Shown: positions 7,178-15,030 of the stretch, in pieces | Numbering within the stretch: position 1 is the stretch's first letter | Layout: every line of letters begins with the position of its first letter | From: Actinomyces sp. | Lineage (GTDB): Bacteria; Actinomycetota; Actinomycetes; Actinomycetales; Actinomycetaceae | Length of the DNA: 15,920 nt | NCBI GenBank assembly: GCA_012837655.1 | Contig: DUQT01000069.1 | Location: forward strand, 1 to 15,920 | Direction of reading: 5' to 3' | Notes under the pieces: model-generated | The model's input: only the letters and a program-made list of their open reading frames with translations | The model's database searches: none | What the model was told of the DNA's origin: nothing | Program-made: the position numbers and the translations under genes

Positions 7178-7215
7178 GGCCCGGGCGACATGCAAAACAG
7201 CACGCTGCCCGGGCC
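7178..7215. terminator. GC-rich inverted repeat between convergent kinase and purD
   Basis: GGCCCGGGC (7178-7186) and GCCCGGGCC (7207-7215) form a perfect 9-bp stem with a 20-base loop, 9 bases after the purD stop codon and about 140 bases after the kinase stop. Position suggests a two-way transcription end, but no T-run follows on either side and the loop is long. Each arm contains the palindrome GCCCGGGC, so a protein-binding site is an alternative. Confidence 0.35.
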
Positions 7216-7224
7216 GAACTGTGG

Positions 7225-8499
7225 TCACTCGGTCGGAATCTTGATGTCGTTTGCCCTCGCCGCGATGTCGGTGCGGTAGTGGCCCTCGCGGAATGCGATC
7301 TTCGAGATAGCTGTGTAGGCGCGTTCGCGAGCTTGGTCTAGGTCCGCTCCCAGAGCGTTCACTAGCAGGACGCGGCCTCCGCTGGTTTCGAGCTCACCAT
7401 TTTCATTTTCGCGGGCTCCCGCGAAGTAGACGTGCACGTCCTCAACGGTCTCTGCATCGGTGATCCCGTCGATCCGGTCACCAAGCACCGGCGTTGCTGG
7501 ATAGTTCTGCGCTGACAAGACCACGCCAACGCTGGCGTCGTCGCGCCACTCCAGTTCTTCAAAATCTTCAAGCGTGCCAGTAGCTGCCGCATAGAGCAGG
7601 TCAGCCAACGGCGTCTTCAGGCGCGGTAGCACCACCTGGGTTTCAGGATCACCGAATCGGGCGTTAAACTCAATGACTCTGATGCCGCGGCTAGTCAGGA
7701 TCAGACCGCAGTAAAGGAGCCCCGAAAACGGAGTTCCCCGCCTAGCCATCTCATCAATCACCGGCTGGGCTACCCTAGCCACGACCTCGTCAACGAAATT
7801 TTCAGGTAGCCACGGGAGCGGCGAATACGCGCCCATGCCGCCCGTGTTGGGGCCCATGTCGTTATCAAGTGCGCGCTTGAAATCTTGCGCGGGCTGTAGA
7901 GGTACGACGGTCTTGCCGTCGGTCACGCAGAATAGGGAAACTTCGGGGCCACTCATGAAGTCTTCAATGACGACCGCCCCGCCCGGAATTTCAACGCACG
8001 CTGCGGCATGTGCCTGCGCCGCTGCCAAATCGTCGGTGACGACAACGCCCTTGCCGGCTGCTAGACCGTCATTCTTCACCACATAGGGAGGTTCGAACTG
8101 GGCTAACGCTTCCTCGGCCTGGGTGGTGTCCTCGCACGTGATGCACCGGGCCGTTGCAACGCCGGCGGCTTCCATGATCTCCTTCGAGAAGGTCTTAGAT
8201 CCTTCAAGCATTGCCGCGTCTTTATTGGGCCCGAAAACTGGAATCCCCTGCGCGCGAACCGCGTCTGCAACTCCCAGGACGAGGGGCGCCTCCGGTCCGA
8301 TTACAACCAGATCAATATCGTTTTCCTTCGCCCAAGTTGCAACCGCATCGGGGTCATTGGGATTGAGATCAATGTTTTTTCCAAGCGCCATAGTTCCCGG
8401 ATTACCCGGAGCGCAGTAGAGAGCGTGATCAGTCCCTGCAACCATCGCACGAGCAAGAGCATGCTCCCGACCACCGGAGCCCAACAGCAAGATGTCCAT
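7225..8499 (-). CDS. purD: Phosphoribosylamine-glycine ligase (GAR synthetase)
   Basis: Joins glycine to phosphoribosylamine with ATP, step 2 of purine synthesis. It is 424 residues, the usual length, with the ATP-grasp layout: GSGGREHALA (7-16), GPEAPLVLG (68-76), DGLAAGKGV (144-152), DMGPNTGGMGAYSP (214-227) and IEFNARFGDPETQ (276-288) carrying the metal ligands. The ATG at 8497-8499 is preceded by AAGG 9 bases upstream. It stands alone, with no overlap with pck, and its upstream region carries small repeats that may be regulatory. Confidence 0.97.
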   Translation of the reverse strand: MDILLLGSGGREHALARAMVAGTDHALYCAPGNPGTMALGKNIDLNPNDPDAVATWAKENDIDLVVIGPEAPLVLGVADAVRAQGIPVFGPNKDAAMLEGSKTFSKEIMEAAGVATARCITCEDTTQAEEALAQFEPPYVVKNDGLAAGKGVVVTDDLAAAQAHAAACVEIPGGAVVIEDFMSGPEVSLFCVTDGKTVVPLQPAQDFKRALDNDMGPNTGGMGAYSPLPWLPENFVDEVVARVAQPVIDEMARRGTPFSGLLYCGLILTSRGIRVIEFNARFGDPETQVVLPRLKTPLADLLYAAATGTLEDFEELEWRDDASVGVVLSAQNYPATPVLGDRIDGITDAETVEDVHVYFAGARENENGELETSGGRVLLVNALGADLDQARERAYTAISKIAFREGHYRTDIAARANDIKIPTE

Positions 8500-8530
8500 T
8501 TCAGAACCTTAGAACTCAAAGAGGTTTTTG

Positions 8531-8547
8531 GTCGCAAGGGTTGCGAC
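8531..8547. promoter_or_regulatory. 17-bp palindrome upstream of purD, operator candidate
   Basis: GTCGCAA-GGG-TTGCGAC is a perfect 7-bp inverted repeat around 3 bases, 32 bases upstream of the purD start codon. Such compact symmetry suits a dimeric repressor; a small hairpin in the leader is the alternative. I do not recognise the regulator. Confidence 0.4.
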
Positions 8548-8560
8548 TCACTTCGCTCCC

Positions 8561-8590
8561 CATTTTGCCGAATTTTGCAGAATTTTGCAC
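8561..8590. repeat. Three tandem 10-bp repeats upstream of purD
   Basis: Cattttgccg, aattttgcag and aattttgcac follow one another without gaps; on the minus strand each reads roughly NNGCAAAATN. The 10-base period places each copy on the same face of the helix, as for cooperative protein binding. The repeats are about 60-90 bases before purD, a promoter or operator position. Confidence 0.45.
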
Positions 8591-8773
8591 AAAACTAGTG
8601 ATTCGAGGGCGTAGTGCCACTGCCAGGGTGCACATGGCACCAGCACGCGCCCCGGCATAGTCGCGGTGCACGGTGCTACCGCGGGAGGGCACAAATCCAC
8701 TAAGTGAGAGCGCAGGCTCTGTGCGCGGTGCGTACCCCTGCTTGCGGCCGTTCCACTACCAGTTTGGGCAAAG
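8591..8773. other. GC-rich noncoding stretch between purD upstream region and pck terminator
   Basis: Part of the 339-base gap from 8500 to 8838. It holds short inverted repeats: GTGCCA/TGGCAC (8614-8640) and CGCGGT/ACCGCG (8662-8683), plus several GTGC-rich words. A 86-codon minus-strand frame crosses it but has no ribosome binding site or recognisable content. A small RNA cannot be excluded, but nothing specific supports one. Confidence 0.3.
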
Positions 8774-8809
8774 GTTGAGCCCCGCAGGGAAATCCCTGCG
8801 GGGCTCAAC
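8774..8809 (-). terminator. Strong hairpin terminator after pck
   Basis: GTTGAGCCCCGCAGGGA (8774-8790) and its exact complement (8793-8809) form a perfect 17-bp stem closed by AA, 29 bases past the pck stop. The sequence read beyond it on the minus strand starts CTTTG, so the T-run is weak, but stem strength and position make termination the best reading. Confidence 0.75.
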
Positions 8810-8838
8810 TGAACCTATGCGTCAGTTAACGCTTTGAG

Positions 8839-10668
8839 TTACTTCGCGGCCTCAACGCGCTCACGGAACTTGGTGAGCTGAGCCTTGAGTGCCTCGGGTA
8901 CCTTGTCGCCGAACTGCTCGAAGTACTTCGCGTTGTCGTCCAGCTCGGTTTCCCAAGCAACCGGATCGATCGCGAACATCTTGTCCCAAGCTTCCTTGTC
9001 GACGTCGGTGCCTTCGAGGTTGAAGTCCTCGAACTTCGGGTACAGACCGGTGACGCCCTCAATGGCCTCGACCTCGCCAGCACGGCGGCGGACGATCCAG
9101 TCGAGTACGCGGGAGTTGTCACCGAAGCCCGGCCAGAGGAACTTGCCGTTCTCGTCCTTACGGAACCAGTTGACCTGGTATACCTTCGGGAACTTGTCGC
9201 CAAGCTTCTCCTGCATCTCGAGCCAGTAGCCCCAGTAGTCAGCCATGTTGTAGCCACAGAACGGGAGCATTGCGAACGGGTCGTGACGCAGAGCGCCAAC
9301 GGAACCTTCAGCAGCTGCGGTCTGCTCGGATGCAACGGTTGCACCAATGAACACGCCGTGTGCGGGCTCGTACTGTTCAGCAACTAGCGGAACGTTGGTT
9401 GCACGACGACCACCGAAGAGGATTGCGTCTACAGGTACGCCCTGCGGTGCCTCCCAGTCGGGGGAAATAATCGGGCACTGTGCGGCAGGCGTGGTGAAAC
9501 GCGAGTTCGGGTGTGCAGCAACCTTGTCGGACTCGGGGGTCCAGTCGTTGCCGTGCCAGTCGATGAGGTGCTCCGGGGTCGGGCCGTCGATGCCTTCCCA
9601 CCAGACATCTCCCTCGTCGGTCAGCGCGACGTTGGTGAAGATGGTGTTGGCGCGCATCGTGTCCATAGCCATCGGGTTGGTGTCGTAGGACGTACCCGGG
9701 GCAACACCGAAGAAGCCAGCTTCGGGGTTGATGGCGTACAGGCGGCCGTCCGGGCCGGGGCGCATCCAAGCGATGTCGTCACCAATCGTCTCAGCCTTGT
9801 AGCCGGGGAGGGTGGGCTGAAGCATCGCGAGGTTGGTCTTACCACATGCCGACGGGAATGCGGCGGTGATGTGGTACTGCTCGCCGGTCTCCTCGCGGAT
9901 GAGGCGGAGGATGAGCATGTGCTCAGCCATCCAGCCGTCACGGCGAGCCATGGTCGAAGCGATACGCAGAGCGAAGCACTTCTTACCAAGCAGAGCGTTA
10001 CCGCCGTAGCCGGAACCGAAGGACCAGATCTCGTTGGTCTCCGGGAAGTGAGTAATGTACTTCTCGTCGTTGCAAGGCCAGGTCGAGTCTTCCTCGCCTT
10101 CCTCTAGCGGAACACCGACGGAGTGGACTGCGGGGACCCAAACCTGGCCCTCGCTGATCAGATCCATGGCTGCCTTGCCCATGCGGGTCATGATGCGCAT
10201 GTTGACAACAACGTACGGGGAGTCCGTAACTTCAATGCCAAGCTGCGAGATCGGGCCGCCAACAGGACCCATGGAGAACGGAATTACGTAGAGGGTGCGG
10301 CCCTTCATAGCGCCGGTGAAGACGCCCTTCAGGGTCTCCTTCATTTCCTTAGGATCAGCCCAGTTGTTGGTCGGACCTGCGTCCTCTTCCTTTTCGGAGC
10401 AAATGAAAGTACGAGACTCGACGCGAGCCACGTCAGACGGCTTGGAGCGAGCGAGGAAAGAGTTCGGACGCTTCTCCTCGTTCAGCTTCGTGAACATACC
10501 GGATTCGACCATTTCAGAGGTCAGACGGTCCCATTCCTCCTCTGAACCGTCACAGAAGTAAACGTCTTTCGGTGTCGTGAGCTCAGCAATTTCTGCGACC
10601 CACTTAATAACATCTTCAGGAGCGTTAGCCGGTGCAGCCGACTTAATGTCCTCAATTGTCACGGTCAT
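8839..10668 (-). CDS. pckG: Phosphoenolpyruvate carboxykinase, GTP-dependent
   Basis: Interconverts oxaloacetate plus GTP with phosphoenolpyruvate, CO2 and GDP, linking the TCA cycle to gluconeogenesis. The 609 residues fit the GTP class. Diagnostic parts: the P-loop FPSACGKTNL (271-280) with reactive Cys275, GDDIAWM (296-302), NPEAGFFGVAPGTS (314-327), and LFGGRR (417-422). The C-terminal nucleotide-binding region has VNWFRKDENGKFLWPGFGDN. The start ATG at 10666-10668 has a textbook AGGAGG 7 bases upstream (10676-10681). It is a single-gene unit: own leader upstream, strong terminator downstream. Confidence 0.98.
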   Translation of the reverse strand: MTVTIEDIKSAAPANAPEDVIKWVAEIAELTTPKDVYFCDGSEEEWDRLTSEMVESGMFTKLNEEKRPNSFLARSKPSDVARVESRTFICSEKEEDAGPTNNWADPKEMKETLKGVFTGAMKGRTLYVIPFSMGPVGGPISQLGIEVTDSPYVVVNMRIMTRMGKAAMDLISEGQVWVPAVHSVGVPLEEGEEDSTWPCNDEKYITHFPETNEIWSFGSGYGGNALLGKKCFALRIASTMARRDGWMAEHMLILRLIREETGEQYHITAAFPSACGKTNLAMLQPTLPGYKAETIGDDIAWMRPGPDGRLYAINPEAGFFGVAPGTSYDTNPMAMDTMRANTIFTNVALTDEGDVWWEGIDGPTPEHLIDWHGNDWTPESDKVAAHPNSRFTTPAAQCPIISPDWEAPQGVPVDAILFGGRRATNVPLVAEQYEPAHGVFIGATVASEQTAAAEGSVGALRHDPFAMLPFCGYNMADYWGYWLEMQEKLGDKFPKVYQVNWFRKDENGKFLWPGFGDNSRVLDWIVRRRAGEVEAIEGVTGLYPKFEDFNLEGTDVDKEAWDKMFAIDPVAWETELDDNAKYFEQFGDKVPEALKAQLTKFRERVEAAK

Positions 10669-10675
10669 ACCTTAG

Positions 10676-10681
10676 CCTCCT
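10676..10681 (-). promoter_or_regulatory. Ribosome binding site of pck
   Basis: AGGAGG on the minus strand, 7 bases before the ATG; the strongest ribosome binding site in the window, suggesting high expression and fixing the start. Confidence 0.85.
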
Positions 10682-10698
10682 GCGGCATTTGTACTTCC

Positions 10699-10752
10699 TG
10701 GGTGCGGTCGCACCCAAAGGGCTGTTACATTCCGAGACCTAGGTGATCTCGG
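10699..10752 (-). promoter_or_regulatory. pck leader with two inverted repeats
   Basis: TGGGTGCG-GT-CGCACCCA (10699-10716) is a perfect 8-bp inverted repeat, and CCGAGA-N9-TCTCGG (10732-10752) is a second one. Both lie between the likely promoter (GATAAT on minus, 10763-10768) and the ribosome binding site. They could be operators or RNA hairpins controlling pck. No known riboswitch is recognised. Confidence 0.4.
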
Positions 10753-10762
10753 CTACCACTCA

Positions 10763-10768
10763 ATTATC
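10763..10768 (-). promoter_or_regulatory. Candidate -10 element for pck
   Basis: GATAAT on the minus strand matches the -10 consensus at 5 of 6 positions; the matching -35 (ATGCAA at 17 bases) is poor. Transcription would start near 10756, giving a leader of about 88 bases. Confidence 0.35.
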
Positions 10769-10883
10769 ACCTATTACAATGTTTTTTGCATGTTCCCAAG
10801 GTCCTTAGATTGAGTTTTTGCCCAGAAGCCCCGCAAAAATGAGCGTTTTACTCCTTCTTTACGCAACAAAGACGGGAACGGAG

Positions 10884-10923
10884 ACAAAATAGGCCGCCGG
10901 CGCGAAATACGCACCGACGGCCT
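10884..10923 (-). terminator. Rho-independent terminator after purA
   Basis: On the minus strand AGGCCGTCGGTGCG (10910-10923) pairs with CGCGCCGGCGGCCT (10891-10904) over 14 bp. Two positions are G-U pairs only in the minus-strand RNA, which fixes the direction. The stem is followed by ATTTTGTCTC. It lies 22 bases after the purA stop. Confidence 0.8.
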
Positions 10924-10945
10924 TGCCAATTTGTGAAGTTGGGTT

Positions 10946-12235
10946 TTACTTGCCAGTCAGCTCGTGACAAACGATGGCAGCTTCACGTCCGGGCCCTACG
11001 CCGATGACGGAAACCCGCACTCCAGAAATCTGCTCAATGCGCCTGATGTAGCTCTGCGCGTTTTCCGGAAGATCCTCAAACTTGCGCACCTGAGTGATGT
11101 CTTCCGTCCAACCAGGCAGGTACTCGTAGATCGGCTTTGCATGGTGGAAATCCGACTGCGTCATCGGCATCTCCTCGACCCGCTCGCCATCAACGTCGTA
11201 CGCAACGCAGACCGGAATCTGGTCGTAGCCAGTAAGTACGTCAAGTTTCGTAATAACCAGGTCCGTCAATCCGTTTACGCGGGCTGCGTAGCGAGATACG
11301 ACGCCATCGAACCAGCCAGTTCGACGAGGGCGTCCTGTGGTTACACCAAACTCACCGCCACGCTCTCGGAGTTCATCTCCTTCATCCCCGAACAGTTCCG
11401 TGGGGAATGGGCCTTCACCGACGCGCGTGGTGTAAGCCTTTGAAACTCCAACGACGGAGTCAATGCGGGTTGGCCCAACGCCAGCACCCGTGCAGGCACC
11501 ACCTGCGGTTGCACTCGAAGAGGTCACAAACGGGTAGGTGCCGTGGTCAATGTCCAGCATGGTTGCCTGACCGGCTTCAAAGAGGACCGTCTTGCCCTCA
11601 TCCAGCGCCTCATTCACCAGTAGCGAGGAGTCCACAACCATCGGACGCACGCGATCCGCATACGACAGGAGCTCGTTCGTAACCTCATCTACATCCACCG
11701 CACGCTTGTTAAACACCTTCACAAGCAGGTGATTCTTGTTAGCCAGCGCGCCCTCGACCTTTTGACGCAAAATCGACGGGTCGAAAAGGTCCTGAATTCG
11801 GATGCCGATTCGGTTCATCTTGTCCGCGTAGCTTGGTCCGATTCCGCGGCCCGTGGTGCCCAGCTGGCGCTTGCCCAAGAACTTCTCAGTTACTCGGTCC
11901 ATCAAACGGTTGTACGGGGGAATAATGTGAGCATTCGACGAGATTCGAAGGTGGGAAACGTCGCGGCCGCGCGATTCGAGGTCTTCCATTTCTTGGAAAA
12001 GCACCTCTAGGTCGACAACTACGCCGTTACCGATGATCGGGGTTACGCCCTCCGACAAAATACCCGCGGGAAGCAGGTGGAGCGCGTATTTCTCTCCGTC
12101 AATAACAACCGTGTGACCAGCGTTGTTGCCACCGTTGAATTTGACTACGAGGTCGACCTCGGATCCCAGTTGGTCCGTCGCTTTGCCTTTGCCTTCGTCG
12201 CCCCACTGTGTTCCGACGACAATTACAGCTGGCAT
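10946..12235 (-). CDS. purA: Adenylosuccinate synthetase
   Basis: Adds aspartate to IMP using GTP, the first step of the AMP branch. The 429-residue protein has GTQWGDEGKGK (8-18) with catalytic Asp13, NNAGHTV (37-43) with catalytic His41, the GTTGRGIGPSY IMP-binding segment, TTGRPRRTGWFD, and the C-terminal base-binding region. An ATG two codons upstream (12239-12241) abuts the GGAGG with no spacer, so the ATG at 12233-12235, 6 bases from GGAGG, is chosen; it also matches the family N-terminus. The gene has its own leader and a clear terminator. No overlap with neighbours. Confidence 0.97.
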   Translation of the reverse strand: MPAVIVVGTQWGDEGKGKATDQLGSEVDLVVKFNGGNNAGHTVVIDGEKYALHLLPAGILSEGVTPIIGNGVVVDLEVLFQEMEDLESRGRDVSHLRISSNAHIIPPYNRLMDRVTEKFLGKRQLGTTGRGIGPSYADKMNRIGIRIQDLFDPSILRQKVEGALANKNHLLVKVFNKRAVDVDEVTNELLSYADRVRPMVVDSSLLVNEALDEGKTVLFEAGQATMLDIDHGTYPFVTSSSATAGGACTGAGVGPTRIDSVVGVSKAYTTRVGEGPFPTELFGDEGDELRERGGEFGVTTGRPRRTGWFDGVVSRYAARVNGLTDLVITKLDVLTGYDQIPVCVAYDVDGERVEEMPMTQSDFHHAKPIYEYLPGWTEDITQVRKFEDLPENAQSYIRRIEQISGVRVSVIGVGPGREAAIVCHELTGK

Positions 12236-12241
12236 TTTCAT

Positions 12242-12269
12242 CCTCCAACGCGAGGAACTTCCCCTCGCG
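12242..12269 (-). promoter_or_regulatory. purA ribosome binding site and adjoining leader hairpin
   Basis: Minus-strand RNA reads CGCGAGG-N7-CCTCGCG (12249-12269, 7-bp stem), then TT, then the Shine-Dalgarno GGAGG (12242-12246), then ATGAAA and the start. The CCTC of the 3' arm (12252-12255) can also pair with GAGG of the Shine-Dalgarno (12242-12245). The two pairings exclude each other, so a translation switch is conceivable. The -10 candidate TAGAAT lies further upstream, about 12330, with no good -35. Confidence 0.4.
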
Positions 12270-12380
12270 AAACGTGTGATTTCAAAGCACTGCTTCGAGC
12301 AGAATGGAGCTTCTACCCCAAAGATTCTACGTGAGAGTTTTCAAAACTGGACCCCTCGTCCATATTTTGTGGGCAAAACC

Positions 12381-12422
12381 GTACAAAAAGTGGGGCGCCC
12401 CAACCGAAGTCGGAGCGCCCCA
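12381..12422 (-). terminator. Rho-independent terminator after malG
   Basis: TGGGGCGC (12391-12398) pairs with GCGCCCCA (12415-12422), with an inner CCGA/TCGG stem. On the minus strand the stem is followed by CTTTTTGTAC. It lies 20 bases after the malG stop and closes the mal operon before purA. Confidence 0.85.
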
Positions 12423-12442
12423 CCCGGGAAATAAATGGTTGG

Positions 12443-13348
12443 TTAGCCCTTCACAGCGCCGCCGGTCAGACCGGCGACAATGTACTTTTGCAAGAACAGG
12501 AACAGGAGCAGGATCGGTACCGCGGCGATCACCGCGCCCGACGCGAACCAGTCCCAGTTCTTATCGTTGCCGCCCACCCAGATATTCATTCCGATCGCCA
12601 GCGTCCAGTTTTCCTGCGACGTCAAGATTGTTCGTGCAAGCACGAAGTCGTTGAACGCCGCAATGAAAGACAGGAGGCCGACCACTGCCAGGATTGGGAT
12701 AACTAGTGGCAGAATGATCGTCCAGTAAACCTGGGCGTGGGAAGCACCGTCGATCTTCGCCGCCTCATCAAGGTCCATTGGAATGGAGTTGAAGAAGCCG
12801 TACATCAGGAACGTGTTCGCGCCGAGCGCGCCGCCCCAGTACACGCAGATCAGTGCCAGCTTGGAGTTAATTCCAAGGGCAGGAATGATCTCGCCAAGTG
12901 TTGTTAGTAGCAGGAAGATTGCCACGAACGTAAGCAACTGCGGGAACATTTGAACTACCAGCAGAGCCTGAAGCGAGAGCTTTCGACCCGAGAAGCGGTA
13001 ACGCGAAAATGCGTACGCCGCTGCAGCGCCCATCAACACCGTTCCAACCGCGGTGGCAAGACCAATGGTGATGGTATTGCCAAACCACGTCCAGAACATC
13101 GTGTCCGAAAGCTCGGTGAAGTTCTCTACGGAAACCGAGGAGAACAGGGAGTTAGCTCCGGTCAGTGTCGTCTTGATGTCCGGGTTCAGCGCCGCTGAAA
13201 TCACGTACATGATTGGGAAAATGGCGTAGATTGCCGCGAGGATTCCGACCACGTGGCGGAAACCGATGTTCTTAAACCACTTGCCAAACGGCATGCGGTT
13301 CTGCGCCACCTGCGGCTTTTCAACTTTAGACTTCGTCTGCGTAGTCAT
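12443..13348 (-). CDS. malG: Maltose/maltodextrin ABC transporter permease MalG
   Basis: Inner-membrane permease half of a binding-protein-dependent sugar importer. The 301 residues contain about six hydrophobic segments (roughly 33-53, 89-113, 125-150, 163-183, 208-232, 266-288) and the EAA loop EAAKIDGASHAQVYWTIILP at 195-214, which docks the ATPase. The C-terminus GLTGGAVKG matches the MalG tail ending in Gly. The N-terminal 30 residues are cytoplasmic and basic. The ATG overlaps the malF stop in TAATG, so translation is coupled. Followed by a strong terminator, so it is the last gene of the operon. Confidence 0.95.
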   Translation of the reverse strand: MTTQTKSKVEKPQVAQNRMPFGKWFKNIGFRHVVGILAAIYAIFPIMYVISAALNPDIKTTLTGANSLFSSVSVENFTELSDTMFWTWFGNTITIGLATAVGTVLMGAAAAYAFSRYRFSGRKLSLQALLVVQMFPQLLTFVAIFLLLTTLGEIIPALGINSKLALICVYWGGALGANTFLMYGFFNSIPMDLDEAAKIDGASHAQVYWTIILPLVIPILAVVGLLSFIAAFNDFVLARTILTSQENWTLAIGMNIWVGGNDKNWDWFASGAVIAAVPILLLFLFLQKYIVAGLTGGAVKG

Positions 13349-14967
13349 TACGCCACCCCTTCCATTGCGTTCGACTTCTTAAAGGAGTACATCGATACGG
13401 CACCCACAATCAGGAAGATTACGAGCGACATTGCGGCTGCCAGACCGTAGTTCGGCAGGGCCTCGCCGGTTAGACCAGCGATCTTGTACACCATCGAAAT
13501 CAAGATGTCCGTGTGTCCAACAGGTACGGAAGCGTCCGACATTGCCGGGCCACCGCCGTTCAACATGTAAATCAGGTTGAAGTTGTTGAAGTTGAACGCG
13601 AACGAGGAGATCAACAGCGGGGTCAACGCAATCATCAGCTGCGGGAGCGTGACGTAGCGCCACACCTCCATGGAAGAAGCACCGTCAATCTCAGCGGCCT
13701 CGATGAGGTCGTGCGGGATTGACTGGAGTGCGCCGGTGACAATCAGGAACATGTATGGGAAGCCCATCCACAGGTTCACTAGGAGCACCGACACCTTCGC
13801 CATCGTCGGATCCGTTAGCCACGGAATCGCAGCGCCAATCAGTTCGTTGAAGTAGCCGTACTTCTGGTTCATCATGCCGGCGAACAGGAACGCCGTCATG
13901 AAGGACGGGAATGCGTACGGCATCAGCATTATCGTCCGGTAAATCTTGCGGCCACGCATGCGCTCATCGTTCATCACGATTGCTAGGAACATGCCCAGCA
14001 AGAATGTGGTCAGAACCGACATGAGAGCAAAGATCACGTTCCACACCAAGACTTGGAAGAACGGTTGCGCGTACCGGGAGTCTGAGAACCCCTTCACGAA
14101 GTTGTCAAAACCAACGCCGACACGCCACCCAACGCCGAGCGGAGTTCCGTCCTCGGAAATATACGACCCGACGGTGTCGTCAGCGTGGTAGGTCTGTCCG
14201 GTTTCGGTGTTCACCATCGTGTCGGAGTCTTCGTCGTAACGCATGGTGGATGTGAACTCGAAGCCCGTCGTGCCGTTTTGCGTTCCGATCGCGCCTGCGT
14301 TCGGGTCGTCGGAAAGCGGCACTCGAAGCTGTGTGACTTCGTTTTGGCGAGCGCCTAGTTCCGCAACGGTCAGGACCTTCCAACCGTCAACCTCGGTTAT
14401 CCGGTTGCCTTCAACAGTTGCGTTAACTTCTTCAAGCGGCTGCTCAGGGCTGCCAACCTTGACCTCGTTGCCGTCAATAACGGCGAAGCCGAGCTGGTTG
14501 CCCTGTTCCACGATCGCAAGCGGGTACGCTGCAGAACCCTCAACACGCTTCGTGTTGTTCTGCAGAAGGATCGACTCGATCGCCGCGTCCTTCGTGAGGA
14601 TGTGGCCGTGCCCGTAGTTAGTAAATGCAATGTAGCCGGTGTAAACAATGGTGAAGGCTTGGAAAATGATCAGAAAGATCAACCCGGGAGCCAGGTACTT
14701 TGCCGGAATAGCGCCGTCGCGCTTGGAGAAGTAAATCCAATCCACTGCGATGAGCAGCACCACCATGCCAACACCAAGCACGTTGGAGCCACCGGTGAAC
14801 GCGGATGCGGCAATGTAAATGCCAAGCCCGTTCACGATCGCCATCAAGATAATCTTGATGATGAACCCCGGCCCCCAAGACGTCGCGAGTGAGTCCTTCT
14901 TTCTACGACTCTCGCGCCGCTGCGCCCTCTGACGGGATGCGTCAGACTGTTTGGTCATCTGTGACAT
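13348..14967 (-). CDS. malF: Maltose/maltodextrin ABC transporter permease MalF
   Basis: Partner permease of MalG. The 539 residues show a basic N-terminus, hydrophobic segments at about 35-57, 63-80 and 92-117, then a hydrophilic, probably extracytoplasmic region of about 180 residues (118-300), then further segments from about 305 on. The EAA loop EAAEIDGASSMEVWRYVTLP (423-442) contacts the ATPase. The large insertion corresponds in position to the P2 loop of the enteric MalF, which many Gram-positive sugar permeases of about 300 residues lack. Start ATG at 14965-14967, AGGA 9 bases upstream; Met4 is an alternative. It lies 63 bases after malE with a hairpin between. No MalK ATPase is in the window; a shared ATPase such as MsiK, encoded elsewhere, is expected from known actinobacterial systems. 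Confidence 0.94.
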   Translation of the reverse strand: MSQMTKQSDASRQRAQRRESRRKKDSLATSWGPGFIIKIILMAIVNGLGIYIAASAFTGGSNVLGVGMVVLLIAVDWIYFSKRDGAIPAKYLAPGLIFLIIFQAFTIVYTGYIAFTNYGHGHILTKDAAIESILLQNNTKRVEGSAAYPLAIVEQGNQLGFAVIDGNEVKVGSPEQPLEEVNATVEGNRITEVDGWKVLTVAELGARQNEVTQLRVPLSDDPNAGAIGTQNGTTGFEFTSTMRYDEDSDTMVNTETGQTYHADDTVGSYISEDGTPLGVGWRVGVGFDNFVKGFSDSRYAQPFFQVLVWNVIFALMSVLTTFLLGMFLAIVMNDERMRGRKIYRTIMLMPYAFPSFMTAFLFAGMMNQKYGYFNELIGAAIPWLTDPTMAKVSVLLVNLWMGFPYMFLIVTGALQSIPHDLIEAAEIDGASSMEVWRYVTLPQLMIALTPLLISSFAFNFNNFNLIYMLNGGGPAMSDASVPVGHTDILISMVYKIAGLTGEALPNYGLAAAMSLVIFLIVGAVSMYSFKKSNAMEGVA

Positions 14968-14984
14968 GAGTACAAGTCCTATGT

Positions 14985-15020
14985 ACGAAAAGGTGCAGCC
15001 AGAAACCTAGCTGCACCTTT
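14985..15020 (-). terminator. Intercistronic hairpin between malE and malF
   Basis: AAAGGTGCAGC (14989-14999) and GCTGCACCTTT (15010-15020) form a perfect 11-bp stem with a 10-base loop, followed on the minus strand by further T residues and CGTACAT. It starts 11 bases after the malE stop. A partial terminator or an RNA 3'-end stabiliser would give more binding protein than permease, the usual stoichiometry in such operons. Confidence 0.7.
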
Positions 15021-15030
15021 CCATATTTGA

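Noticed and set aside
7006..7203. 65-codon minus-strand frame between the kinase and purD
   Set aside because: It is a read-through of the three 21-bp repeats and overlaps the kinase 3' end; no sign of selection as protein.
8548..8808. 86-codon minus-strand frame between purD and pck
   Set aside because: It starts inside the pck terminator stem and shows no ribosome binding site or known domain.
9511..10107. Plus-strand frame of 198 codons
   Set aside because: Antisense to the well-supported pck gene; no domain of its own.
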